Positions 16,959 to 24,623 of a stretch of 64,000 bases of DNA are shown here, in pieces. The translations under genes were made by a program, and so were the position numbers. Location of the stretch: positions 2,480,001 through 2,544,000 of the forward strand of contig NZ_CP091881.1 of NCBI RefSeq assembly GCF_022163125.1, written 5' to 3'. Origin of the DNA: Paenibacillus sp. HWE-109. Its GTDB lineage: Bacteria; Bacillota; Bacilli; Paenibacillales; NBRC-103111. The notes under the pieces are model-generated. The model worked only from the letters and a program-made list of their open reading frames with translations. It ran no database searches and had not been told where the DNA came from. Within the stretch, counting starts at the first letter, position 1. Each line of letters begins with the position of its first letter.

Positions 16959-17633
16959 ATGGAGATGAGCGCAGCGATTACTTGGAATAAGGTCGATCAG
17001 TATGTAACAGAGAAACTAATTCCACATGACACCGTGTTGGAACAGGTTTTGGAGGCCAATCATAATGCCAGCCTTCCGCCGTATGATGTTTCGACTACGC
17101 AAGGCAAGTTTTTGAACTTGCTTGTTCAGATGAAAGGAGCCAAACGGATCCTGGAGATTGGCACTTTGGGTGGGTATAGTACGATTTGGATGGCCAGAGC
17201 ATTGCCGGCAGATGGACATATCGTCACGTTGGAGTTGGACCCGCGACATGCGCAAGTCGCCTTGGCAAATCTCAAACTTGCCAAAGTGGCTGACAAGGTA
17301 GAACTTCGTGTTGGAGATGCCCTGGAACAATTGGCTCAGATGGAAGCAGAGGGGGTTGAACCTTTCGATTTTATATTTATTGATGCAGATAAACCTAATA
17401 ATCCACACTATTTGAAATGGGCTCTGCAATTTTCACATGCCGGAACAGTTATTCTTGGCGATAACGTCATTCGTGAGGGTGAAATCATCAATGGGCGTAC
17501 AGAGGACCCTCGGGTAAAAGGTGTGCAATCATTTTACGAGCTGCTAGCCGAAGAATCCAGAATTACGGCGACAGCCATTCAAACAGTGGGAAGTAAGGGA
17601 TATGATGGTTTTGTTCTCGGGATTGTTTACTAG
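16959..17633 (+). CDS. SAM-dependent O-methyltransferase (Methyltransf_3 family)
   Basis: Class I methyltransferase of about 225 residues resembling catechol/caffeoyl-CoA O-methyltransferases and bacterial TrmR-like enzymes. The SAM-binding motif I is RILEIGTLGGYSTIWMA (near residues 59-75), the acidic VTLELDP loop follows, and the metal-binding segment is FDFIFIDADKPNN. AAGGAG lies 5 nt before the ATG at 16959 and 11 nt before the ATG at 16965, so either start is possible. The preceding divergent LysR gene probably controls it. The substrate could be a small phenol or a tRNA wobble base. Confidence 0.88.
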   Translation: MEMSAAITWNKVDQYVTEKLIPHDTVLEQVLEANHNASLPPYDVSTTQGKFLNLLVQMKGAKRILEIGTLGGYSTIWMARALPADGHIVTLELDPRHAQVALANLKLAKVADKVELRVGDALEQLAQMEAEGVEPFDFIFIDADKPNNPHYLKWALQFSHAGTVILGDNVIREGEIINGRTEDPRVKGVQSFYELLAEESRITATAIQTVGSKGYDGFVLGIVY

Positions 17634-17670
17634 ATAAGCTTAGTATGGTACAAAAAGAAGACAAGAATAA

Positions 17671-17705
17671 AGGGATATGATCTTGTGGATCACATCCCTT
17701 TTTTT
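17671..17705 (+). terminator. Rho-independent terminator of the methyltransferase gene
   Basis: AGGGATATGATC pairs with GATCACATCCCT apart from one A-C mismatch and is followed by seven T residues. It lies directly upstream of the start of the next small gene. Confidence 0.75.
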
Positions 17706-17723
17706 GAAAGGTGGAAGCTGCTT

Positions 17724-17996
17724 ATGAAATGGATCATAGTCGGAGTCATCCTGTTTGCCGTCGCAACGCTTATTTACCGGATGCAAGTCAAGAAGAAAGC
17801 GACCTCGCGAGCGCAAAGAGTCGTGCAAATGTCAGCGCACAGAAAAAGAGCGACAAAGTTTAGGAACCAGCCATGTTCCTTCTGTCGCAAAAAATCAGCT
17901 AAGCTTTCCTATTACTCTGATGAGAATGGGAGTGTTGTGGGTGTATGCCAAAGATGTAAGCCGCATGCCGAGCGGAGGGCTCTGATGAGGCTATGA
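17724..17996 (+). CDS. Small membrane-anchored cysteine-motif protein, unknown function
   Basis: Protein of 90 residues. One N-terminal transmembrane helix (about residues 3-20, WIIVGVILFAVATLIY) is followed by a basic linker and a four-cysteine treble-clef-like segment, CSFCRKK ... CQRCKP, which could bind zinc and face the cytoplasm. The ATG at 17724 has AAAGGTGG 9 nt upstream; an in-frame ATG at 17685 lies inside the terminator and is rejected. It converges with, and overlaps by 6 bp, the small gene on the other strand. I do not recognise a named family. Confidence 0.7.
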   Translation: MKWIIVGVILFAVATLIYRMQVKKKATSRAQRVVQMSAHRKRATKFRNQPCSFCRKKSAKLSYYSDENGSVVGVCQRCKPHAERRALMRL

Positions 17997-18215
17997 GGCT
18001 ATCCGCGGAGAACTAGGCAGACTACAATCAATATACATCGGATAAATCGGCGATTCTATTCGATCAATTGGAGCATCGGGTTCATTCTGGGATTCGAGCT
18101 GATCAAGTTGAAGGTGAAGGTTGTTCCTGTTTCTTTGCAGCACATCGACAAAAAAATAGAACATTAGACCAATGATCAGAAATAGCATGGCACAGAATTC
18201 CAATTCACGCGGCAT
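17991..18215 (-). CDS. Small single-helix membrane protein, unknown function
   Basis: Protein of 74 residues with one hydrophobic segment (about residues 8-25, CAMLFLIIGLMFYFFVDVL) and a polar, acidic C-terminal tail rich in N, Q, D, E and P. A strong AGGAGG lies 7 nt before the ATG, which is the main reason to accept it. Its 3' end overlaps the convergent 90-residue gene by 6 bp. I do not recognise a family. Confidence 0.6.
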   Translation of the reverse strand: MPRELEFCAMLFLIIGLMFYFFVDVLQRNRNNLHLQLDQLESQNEPDAPIDRIESPIYPMYIDCSLPSSPRIAS

Positions 18216-18314
18216 ACGTCGACCTCCTATGAATCATTTTTCATAGATTATCGCAGATTGACTGAAATGTCGCTCGAAACACGGTGTCGTATTTTTGGTA
18301 ATTTTGATAGAGTT

Positions 18315-18797
18315 TTAATTTTGCTTATACAAATTTTTGATTTTATTGAAAAACCATAGATAGTACGCATAGGAAAGCAGCAATGTTAAGGTTACCGTGA
18401 TAAAACTCCAGTACCAAGTCCAGTTCAAGTATTTCACTAATTCCGTATGCTTCTCCAGTAAAACTTCAATAACTGTAATGAACGTAGGAAAACTAAGTGT
18501 ATATAAAACTTTAATGAACTTTGATTTCTCTCTTGGGAAATGAACATTGAAAATCGCGCTTACCGCTGGAAAAACAAAAAATTCAAAGGTAAAGCTTGCT
18601 TTATAGACCATTTTAAGCAATCCGACCGGATACTCAATTAATCCGCCTTCAACAACAAGAGCCCCGAATAACCAACTGGGAACCTGCATAAATAAAAAGC
18701 TGATTTGAGCTTTGATCAGATCTTTTTTTTTAATGAAGATTAGCAAAAGCGTTGCCGTAAAGACCCAGACAGCGTAGAGAATAATTTTATCCAACAT
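18315..18797 (-). CDS. CBO0543-like multi-pass membrane protein
   Basis: Hydrophobic protein of 160 residues with about five transmembrane segments (roughly 4-22, 30-50, 67-88, 97-115 and 128-150). Features such as WLFGALVVEGGLIEYPVG, FEFFVFPAVSAIFNVHFP and the final WYWSFITVTLTLLLSYAYYLWF match my memory of the CBO0543 family, which is widespread in Bacillus and Paenibacillus and of unknown function. Weakly spaced ribosome site AAAAGGAA. It is divergent from the LysR gene that follows. Confidence 0.78.
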   Translation of the reverse strand: MLDKIILYAVWVFTATLLLIFIKKKDLIKAQISFLFMQVPSWLFGALVVEGGLIEYPVGLLKMVYKASFTFEFFVFPAVSAIFNVHFPREKSKFIKVLYTLSFPTFITVIEVLLEKHTELVKYLNWTWYWSFITVTLTLLLSYAYYLWFFNKIKNLYKQN

Positions 18798-18887
18798 GTA
18801 ATCAGTTCCTTTTCATAACATAGTGGTTATTGTTTGAGTACGTGTGATGTTTTATGCATGAATTGGAAGGCCAGAAGGATCGAAAGG

Positions 18888-19781
18888 ATGGTTAAGTTGG
18901 AATTAACGTATTTGAAGACCTTTCGCGAGGTCGCGAAATGGGGAAGCTACACGCGGGCTGCTGAAGTGTTAGGATATGCGCAATCGAGCATTACAACGCA
19001 GATTCAAAAACTGGAGGAATCTTATGGGGCCGTGCTCTTGGAGCGATTGGGAAGAGGAATGAAGTTGACCATTGCCGGAGAAGCGCTGCTGCACTATGCG
19101 AATGATATCCTAAGGCTTCATGAGGAGTCCAAGGAAGTCGTATCCCATCAGTCCAAAGGCATTCTTACAATTGGCACGATTGAAACCTTGGCGGCATTCT
19201 TTCTACCCCCTTATCTTCAAAAGTACCGTCAGCTTTTTCCGGATATGAATGTCATGATTCAACCAGCCAATGAGCCTTCTATTATTAATTCAGTGAAAGA
19301 CGGCACGATCGATGTTGGTTTTATCCTGGATCCCCCCTTTCTGGATCCTGAGCTGCACAGCTGCAAGTTAAGGGAAGAAGAGCTAGTCATTATTACGAAT
19401 CCGAATCACAAGTTCGCAGGGAAGAGCGAGATTCAGATTTCGGATCTCCAGGGCGAATCTCTGATTCTGACCGAAGATGGTTGTACCTATCGTGCAATGC
19501 TGCTGCAAACGTTGAAAAGCAACCAAATCAATTTCTCTTTATCTTATGAATTCGGCAATCTGGAAGCCATTAAACAATGTGTAACGTATGGCCTGGGTAT
19601 TGCTTTGCTGCCACGAATTGTAGTCGCTTCCGATATCGCCAAAGGCCAAGTGAGTGCATTTCCGCTAATTCACCCTCACTTTAAATTTTACACCCAGCTT
19701 GTCTATGCCAAGAAAAAATGGCAATCCAAGGCCTTTTTTGGTTTTTTGGAACTTATCAACGGAAGCCATCTATCGGAATAA
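18888..19781 (+). CDS. LysR-family transcriptional regulator
   Basis: Regulator of 297 residues. The DNA-binding domain occupies about residues 1-60 (LELTYLKTFREVAKWGSYTRAAEVLGYAQSSITTQIQKLE) and the effector-binding domain fills the rest (VGFILDPPF and CVTYGLGIALLPRIVV are conserved segments). The ATG at 18888 has AGAAGG 9 nt upstream; an upstream TTG at 18834 has no ribosome site. A rhodanese gene follows in the same direction, with an ATCGAT-containing inverted repeat between them, so the rhodanese and the PhzF protein are plausible targets. Confidence 0.88.
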   Translation: MVKLELTYLKTFREVAKWGSYTRAAEVLGYAQSSITTQIQKLEESYGAVLLERLGRGMKLTIAGEALLHYANDILRLHEESKEVVSHQSKGILTIGTIETLAAFFLPPYLQKYRQLFPDMNVMIQPANEPSIINSVKDGTIDVGFILDPPFLDPELHSCKLREEELVIITNPNHKFAGKSEIQISDLQGESLILTEDGCTYRAMLLQTLKSNQINFSLSYEFGNLEAIKQCVTYGLGIALLPRIVVASDIAKGQVSAFPLIHPHFKFYTQLVYAKKKWQSKAFFGFLELINGSHLSE

Positions 19782-19792
19782 ATGAAGTTTGG

Positions 19793-19810
19793 TATCGATT
19801 TCTATCGATA
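19793..19810. promoter_or_regulatory. Candidate LysR operator
   Basis: TATCGAT (19793-19799) and ATCGATA (19804-19810) are perfect inverted arms around TTCT, 80 bp upstream of the rhodanese start. The ATC-N-GAT spacing is compatible with a LysR T-N11-A box. Confidence 0.45.
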
Positions 19811-19889
19811 ACTCCATGGTTTAGCGCTGTGCTATAGTGATTTCAAGTCATTCGAGCTTGATATCACAAACCAAATGGAGGTTACACCT

Positions 19890-20327
19890 ATGGAAAATCA
19901 AATGTTATTTTCGCTCGTTCTGGAAACACCTGCTGCTTCGCCAGAGGCTGCGCATAGGCATTTTAGCAACAAATTAGCAGTAGAGACCGATGTTGCTGAT
20001 GTTCGTAATGATTTGCAGCGAGGCATTGACAGCTTCGTGCTTATAGATGTAAGGAGCTCGAAAGCCTATGAAGAGTGTCATATTCCCGGTGCCATCCATT
20101 TAGCATCTAACCAAATCAATGAGGCAACTACGTCATCTTTTTCCAAAGATAAAGTGATCGTTGTCTACTGTTGGGGACCGGCTTGTAACGGAGGTACCAA
20201 AGGGGCTTCGCGGCTTGCGGCGCTGGGGTTTCAAGTAAAAGAAATGATCGGCGGGATTGAATACTGGCGTAGAGAAGGAAATGAAGTAGAAGGTACACTA
20301 GCTCACTTAGCACCATTGATTGGATAA
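19890..20327 (+). CDS. Rhodanese-domain protein (sulfurtransferase-like)
   Basis: Single-domain rhodanese of 145 residues. The N-terminal LIDVRSSKAYEECHIPGAIHL (about residues 51-71) is the CH2A-type motif. The active-site loop is YCWGPACNGG, where the first cysteine is the persulfide site; the loop is one of the WGPACNG variants seen in stress-related rhodaneses. The ATG at 19890 has GGAGG 8 nt upstream. It is followed by PhzF and preceded by a LysR regulator. Confidence 0.9.
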   Translation: MENQMLFSLVLETPAASPEAAHRHFSNKLAVETDVADVRNDLQRGIDSFVLIDVRSSKAYEECHIPGAIHLASNQINEATTSSFSKDKVIVVYCWGPACNGGTKGASRLAALGFQVKEMIGGIEYWRREGNEVEGTLAHLAPLIG

Positions 20328-20388
20328 TGCTTGCAACCAATAGAAGAAGGCGGTATCGTAACATTGAGCAAGGGAGAGGATTGTCTAC

Positions 20389-21273
20389 ATGCGCACAATA
20401 AAAGTGTACCATTACGATGCGTTCAGCTGTATTCCCAACATGGGCAACCCGGCTGGTGTCGTGCTGAATGGCGATCATTTAACAGAAGAGCAGATGCAGG
20501 AGATCGCAGCGAAAGTTGGGTTTAATGAAACGGCTTTTCCCATGAAGTCAGAAAAAGCAGATTGGAGAATTCGCTTTTTCACGCCAGGTCATGAAATTAA
20601 TCTTTGTGGTCATGCGACAATGGCAACCATCTATGCCTTGAAAACGAGAGGCTTACTAGGAGATCAAACATCGCTCACCATTGAAACGAAAGCAGGGATA
20701 TTGCCGATTCGTTTAGCGATAACGGAAGACCTTGCCATCACCATGAGGCAGGCTGCCCCGGAATTCCGGGAATTCCATGGAAGTCTTGAAGAGCTTGCTC
20801 ATTCCATGGGGATCGAAGTGGAGGATATCGAGCAAGACCTTCCTACCTTGTATGGGAGTACGGGGGCATGGACCTTGTTAATTCCAATCAAAAAGCTAGC
20901 AGCTTTTAGACGAATGAAGCCCGATAATAAGATCTTTCCAAGTATACTGAAGGAAATGCCAAGAGCGTCTGTTCATCCATTTTGCCTGGAAACCTATGAT
21001 TCCAATGCTCATATGCATGCCCGGCACTTCTCTTCACCATTCTCAGGGACCGTTGAGGACCCTGTTACAGGTACAGCATCAGGAGTGATGGGAGCCTACT
21101 ACACAAGATATATGAACAAGAATGCGGATACTTCCGTAAAACTTGTCATTGAGCAAGGCCAGGAGATTGAAAGAGATGGCAGAGTTGGCGTAAAAGTGAT
21201 CCATCCTGATGTGATTGAAATTACGGGCAACGCCGTTTATGTAAGTGAATTTGAAGTGTCAATAGCGGATTAG
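20389..21273 (+). CDS. PhzF-family isomerase/epimerase
   Basis: Protein of 294 residues with the two-fold diaminopimelate-epimerase-like fold of the PhzF family. Characteristic segments are YDAFSCIPNMGNPAGVVL near the N-terminus, FNETAF with the catalytic glutamate of the family, FTPGHEINLCGHATMAT, and VEDPVTGTASGVMGAYY. The family isomerises small hydroxy- or amino-acid-like metabolites, and most members lack a known substrate. Ribosome site GGGAGAGG. It is not in a phenazine cluster, so phenazine synthesis is not implied. Confidence 0.92.
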   Translation: MRTIKVYHYDAFSCIPNMGNPAGVVLNGDHLTEEQMQEIAAKVGFNETAFPMKSEKADWRIRFFTPGHEINLCGHATMATIYALKTRGLLGDQTSLTIETKAGILPIRLAITEDLAITMRQAAPEFREFHGSLEELAHSMGIEVEDIEQDLPTLYGSTGAWTLLIPIKKLAAFRRMKPDNKIFPSILKEMPRASVHPFCLETYDSNAHMHARHFSSPFSGTVEDPVTGTASGVMGAYYTRYMNKNADTSVKLVIEQGQEIERDGRVGVKVIHPDVIEITGNAVYVSEFEVSIAD

Positions 21274-21485
21274 GTAATCCAGCGCGTACAACCATAAGCA
21301 CATTTCAAACAAAGTGAGATTCAGTCGGCATGACTTCCAACAATGGAATACGTAGCTCGTCCGCAGGAAATATCGTAAGGAAAACGAGACAAGTGGGGAA
21401 AGTATTGTTAAAAAAAGCGGAATGTGGCAGTATAGAAGAACAATAGATCAGCTTATCCTAAACAGATTGAGGAGAATTTAAGATT

Positions 21486-21827
21486 ATGTCAGATTTACCA
21501 AATTGCCCGAAATGCAGCTCCGCTTATACCTACGATGATGGAAGCCAATTGGTTTGTCCAGAATGCGCGCATGAGTGGTCGCTAGAATCAGCAACAGATC
21601 AAAGTGAAGCAACAAAAGTAGTGAAAGACGCCAATGGAAATATCCTGACTGATGGTGATACAGTCACCGTCATCAAAGATTTAAAAGTCAAAGGCAGCTC
21701 ATTAGTCGTGAAAATTGGCACTAAAGTGAAAAACATTCGCTTAGTTGACGGCGATCATGATATTGATTGCAAGATTGATACTTTTGGCGCGATGAAATTA
21801 AAGTCTGAATTTGTTAAAAAGGTATAA
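21486..21827 (+). CDS. yjdM: YjdM (PhnA) family zinc-ribbon protein
   Basis: Small cytoplasmic protein of 113 residues. The N-terminal zinc ribbon is CPKCSSAYTYDDGSQLVCPECAHEW (four cysteines, about residues 7-31), followed by the PhnA beta-barrel domain with VKDANGNILTDGDTVTVIKDLKVKGSS. The family was once called phosphonoacetate hydrolase, but that role is not established for this group and a phosphonate function should not be assumed. Ribosome site GAGGAG. Monocistronic, with a terminator-like hairpin after it. Confidence 0.92.
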   Translation: MSDLPNCPKCSSAYTYDDGSQLVCPECAHEWSLESATDQSEATKVVKDANGNILTDGDTVTVIKDLKVKGSSLVVKIGTKVKNIRLVDGDHDIDCKIDTFGAMKLKSEFVKKV

Positions 21828-21849
21828 ATAGAAAAGGATTACACAAATG

Positions 21850-21874
21850 AAGCCGCTATGATGGTGGCTTTTTT
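21850..21874 (+). terminator. Terminator of yjdM
   Basis: AAGCC and GGCTT arms with a short inner stem and a following run of T residues, 22 bp after the yjdM stop codon. Confidence 0.6.
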
Positions 21875-21938
21875 GGTGTCAGAGGCAAGTAAATGAATAG
21901 TCACTATGTACATAAACATCATTTCAAGGAGGGCAACA

Positions 21939-23048
21939 ATGAAACAAAAGTTCAATGCCTTAATTGAGAAAAAAGTGACATGGTTGGAACTTTTCTATGA
22001 TCTGCTGTTTGTAGCAGCTGTTTCCAAGGCGAGCCATGTCTTGCTGCATGTCGATGATGGCATTATTCCAACGGAGTATTTGCTCAAATTTGTACTCATC
22101 TTCGTCCCGATTTGGTGGGCCTGGGTGGGCCAATCGCTTTTTGTGAATCGTTATGGACAAGATATTTTGTCACATCGTGTATTTCTGATTTTGCAATTAT
22201 TTTTTGTTTTAATCATGACAGCAAGTTTATCCGTGGATTTTGACCAGTATTATGTGCCATTTCTAATTGGATATATCGGTTTAAGAGCGATGACAGCGAT
22301 ACAATATTTATCCGTTCATAAAAAAGAAGACGCGCACCGCAGAGATACAGCCCGCTATCTGGGAAGTCGGTTTTGGATAGGGCTTGCGATCTCAGCATTA
22401 TCCCTATTCTTTGATTCATGGATTCGTTACGCTGTTTTGTATACAGGGATTATCGTTGATATTTTACTGCCGCTGATCGGGCGTAAATTCCTGGTGAAAA
22501 GTCCAATCAATACGCATCATTTATTGGAACGCTTCTCATTATTCACGCTTATCCTCTTAGGCGAATCAGTCATAAGTATTCTCGCCGTCTTGCAGTCTAG
22601 CGCATGGACCTGGGAATCAATTCTGTTCGCGGCGCTCACATTTATGCTAATCATAGCGATGTGGTGGCAGTATTTTGACAATGTAGAAAAGAAAGTGAAC
22701 AAAGCGTTGGAAACAGCCGGCCAGACCATCATCTATGGTCATTTATTCATTTATTTGTCCATGTGCATGATAGCGGCTTCGATCCAATTATTATTTTTGC
22801 AACAAGTAAGTTATGCCTTTATGTTGTTTTTTATTTTTGGGTCTGTGCTGCTGTATTTTTTCTCAACTACTCTGGTTTTTCATAAATATAGGCATATAGA
22901 TCAAAGATTGGGCGTACAACATTTGATTTTCATGTTAGGCCTGCTTTGCCTATTCTTATTGTTGAATTTGTTTGTTGTGGTACCGAATTACGTCATTATC
23001 GGCGAATTGATGGTTTTCTTTGCTGTTTATACGAAAGTAACAACTTGA
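21939..23048 (+). CDS. Low-temperature-requirement A (LtrA) family membrane protein
   Basis: Multi-pass membrane protein of 369 residues with about ten hydrophobic segments. The N-terminal VTWLELFYDLLFVAAVSKASH and the later LLERFSLFTLILLGESVISI are hallmark segments of the LtrA family, named after a Listeria gene needed at low temperature. The biochemical activity is unknown. AAGGAGGG lies 7 nt before the ATG at 21939; the upstream in-frame ATG at 21906 has no such site. A repeat element fills the intergenic space that follows. Confidence 0.9.
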   Translation: MKQKFNALIEKKVTWLELFYDLLFVAAVSKASHVLLHVDDGIIPTEYLLKFVLIFVPIWWAWVGQSLFVNRYGQDILSHRVFLILQLFFVLIMTASLSVDFDQYYVPFLIGYIGLRAMTAIQYLSVHKKEDAHRRDTARYLGSRFWIGLAISALSLFFDSWIRYAVLYTGIIVDILLPLIGRKFLVKSPINTHHLLERFSLFTLILLGESVISILAVLQSSAWTWESILFAALTFMLIIAMWWQYFDNVEKKVNKALETAGQTIIYGHLFIYLSMCMIAASIQLLFLQQVSYAFMLFFIFGSVLLYFFSTTLVFHKYRHIDQRLGVQHLIFMLGLLCLFLLLNLFVVVPNYVIIGELMVFFAVYTKVTT

Positions 23049-23098
23049 ATTTTAGCTTCTCATAGCTCAGCTTCACTGGAATTCATCCAAGCAAAATG

Positions 23099-23327
23099 TG
23101 TCAGGATAGCGAGTCTGAGGGAACTACAGTACGCTATAATGCTGAAAACCGCGATATTCCACGCCAGAGGGAACTACGATCCGCTATGTCACCATTTCCC
23201 GGTTGGAATCAGCAGTTTCCACTTAAATAGCGGATCTCAGTTCCTTTTCTTGCTACGTTTACCCCTGTTTCCGCCATATAGAGGATCATAGTTCCTTTTC
23301 ACACGACACTTTCTGTCATCGCAAAGC
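23099..23327 (+). repeat. 229-bp dispersed intergenic repeat, copy A
   Basis: This element recurs at 50603-50831 with the same length and orientation, differing at about 22 of 229 positions by eye (about 90% identical). It is built from a roughly 21-nt module of the form GGGAACTACRNTMCGCTAT: two copies read forward (near 23118 and 23173) and two reversed (ATAGCGGATCTCAGTTCC and ATAGAGGATCATAGTTCC), so the single strand can fold into a long hairpin. Another forward module follows at about 23331. It lies between the convergent LtrA and LrgB genes. The rest of 23049-23474 holds no gene I can support. Confidence 0.85.
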
Positions 23328-23474
23328 CCAAAGGGAACTAGAATCCACTAGATTGCTGAAAACCATTATGAAGACGCTCATCCCTTAGGGCGGCAAAGCT
23401 TCTTTTCCTAGGCATCTAAAGAAGTAGGCCACTTCAAAGTGCCTCCTTACACGATAAATCGAATTAAATGAGAG

Positions 23475-24164
23475 TTACCTGAATAGAACAATGAGAAACG
23501 GGGCAACTGCCAAAGTTACGAATGCCGTTGTCAGCATGGCAATGCCGGCGACAGATCCCGTAACCGCATCGTATTCAAGCGCTTTGCTGATGCCGGCAGA
23601 ATGGGCGCTCGTTCCAAGCAAGACACCTCGCGCAACAGGATTCTGAATGCCGCACCATTTTACAATAACGGGTCCCAGTATAAGACCTAGAATGCCAGTA
23701 ATTAAAGTAGCTACTGCCGTTATCGTGGGCACTCCGCCGATCAGATTGGAAATGGCTATGGCAATCGGGGTTGTAGCCGAACGAGGCGCTAAGCTGTCCG
23801 TTATTTCCGCACTCAATCCAAAAAGATGCGCCAAGCCAGCAGAAGTAACAATCGAAGCGATGGCACCGCAAGTGACGCTCGTCAGGATAACAATGGCATG
23901 TTTTTTCATGACATTATAATATTTATACAGCATAACCGCTAAGGCGATCGTGGCAGGTTCAATCATTTTACTGAGCCAGCCCGCACCTTCATTATAGGTA
24001 TCGAAGGAAACCCCTGTGCCAGATATAAGCGCAATTAGGATCATTGGTGTAATCAGCAGAGGGGTCAGATACGCTTTCGGGAAATATTGATGTAACTTCT
24101 TCGCTCCCCCGTAAATAAGGATTGTCGATCCTAACCAAATCAAAGATAACAAGGTATCATTCAC
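23475..24164 (-). CDS. lrgB: LrgB/CidB-family membrane protein
   Basis: Membrane protein of about 230 residues of the LrgB family (CidB/YwbG/YohK), partner of the holin-like LrgA. Typical segments are YLTPLLITPMILIALISGTGVSFDTYNEGAGWLS, LAPRSATTPIAIAIS and RGVLLGTSAHSAGISKALEYD. I choose a GTG start at 24164, with AAGGAGG 8 nt upstream; it overlaps the LrgA stop as GTGA, giving translational coupling. A longer upstream reading would run through the lrgA gene in another frame and lacks hydrophobic character. The pair modulates murein hydrolase activity or pyruvate/overflow metabolism in related bacteria. Confidence 0.88.
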   Translation of the reverse strand: MNDTLLSLIWLGSTILIYGGAKKLHQYFPKAYLTPLLITPMILIALISGTGVSFDTYNEGAGWLSKMIEPATIALAVMLYKYYNVMKKHAIVILTSVTCGAIASIVTSAGLAHLFGLSAEITDSLAPRSATTPIAIAISNLIGGVPTITAVATLITGILGLILGPVIVKWCGIQNPVARGVLLGTSAHSAGISKALEYDAVTGSVAGIAMLTTAFVTLAVAPFLIVLFR

Positions 24165-24544
24165 TCCGAACTCCTCCTTAGTAATTTCGATACCCATTGC
24201 CCCATTAAACCTGAACACATCATAACAGCGATGGTGCTTGCGATAATCGTTATTGTGATGGGTAAACCGCTCGTTATGATTAATGATTTGTACTTTATGA
24301 TGCCTACGGCTGCAGGAATGAAGAACAGCAGCATCTGTGCCAGTAACCAACTCGAGCCGAGTTCCATCCATTTTAGTGGAATTATTTTGCTCTGCAAGAG
24401 CGCGAATACGAGTAAAATGCCAAATACACTGGGAGGCATCGGTAAATGAAACCTCTCTACGGTGAAATCCGCAAGTTTAGAAATCGCAACAAAAAAGATA
24501 ATTTGTATGATGGTCTTCATCCATGTCTGCATAAGTTCATCCAT
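24161..24544 (-). CDS. lrgA: LrgA/CidA-family holin-like protein
   Basis: Small membrane protein of 127 residues with four predicted helices (about 10-28, 35-52, 64-85 and 92-115). The motif FHLPMPPSVFGILLVFALLQSKIIPLKWMELGSSWLLAQMLLFFIPAAVGI is the conserved LrgA/CidA core, which resembles phage holins. The ATG at 24544 directly follows a GAGGG sequence; Met5 at 24532 has better spacing and could be the true start. It is first in the lrgA-lrgB pair and divergent from a LysR gene, the same arrangement as cidABR/ywbIHG. Confidence 0.9.
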   Translation of the reverse strand: MDELMQTWMKTIIQIIFFVAISKLADFTVERFHLPMPPSVFGILLVFALLQSKIIPLKWMELGSSWLLAQMLLFFIPAAVGIIKYKSLIITSGLPITITIIASTIAVMMCSGLMGQWVSKLLRRSSE

Positions 24545-24623
24545 CCCTCTTGGTATGTTAGTATACAGAATGAATTATTATAGGTAAAATGAATATATAC
24601 CATGAATTACATTCCATTTAGCT

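Noticed and set aside
20389..21273. Phenazine biosynthesis
   Set aside because: The PhzF fold is widespread and no other phz gene is nearby.
21486..21827. Phosphonoacetate hydrolase activity for the PhnA/YjdM protein
   Set aside because: The historical name is misleading for this zinc-ribbon family and no phosphonate genes are adjacent.
24165..24371. N-terminal extension of LrgB upstream of the GTG at 24164
   Set aside because: It overlaps lrgA in another frame, is His/Arg-rich and not membrane-like; the GTG has an ideal ribosome site and GTGA coupling.
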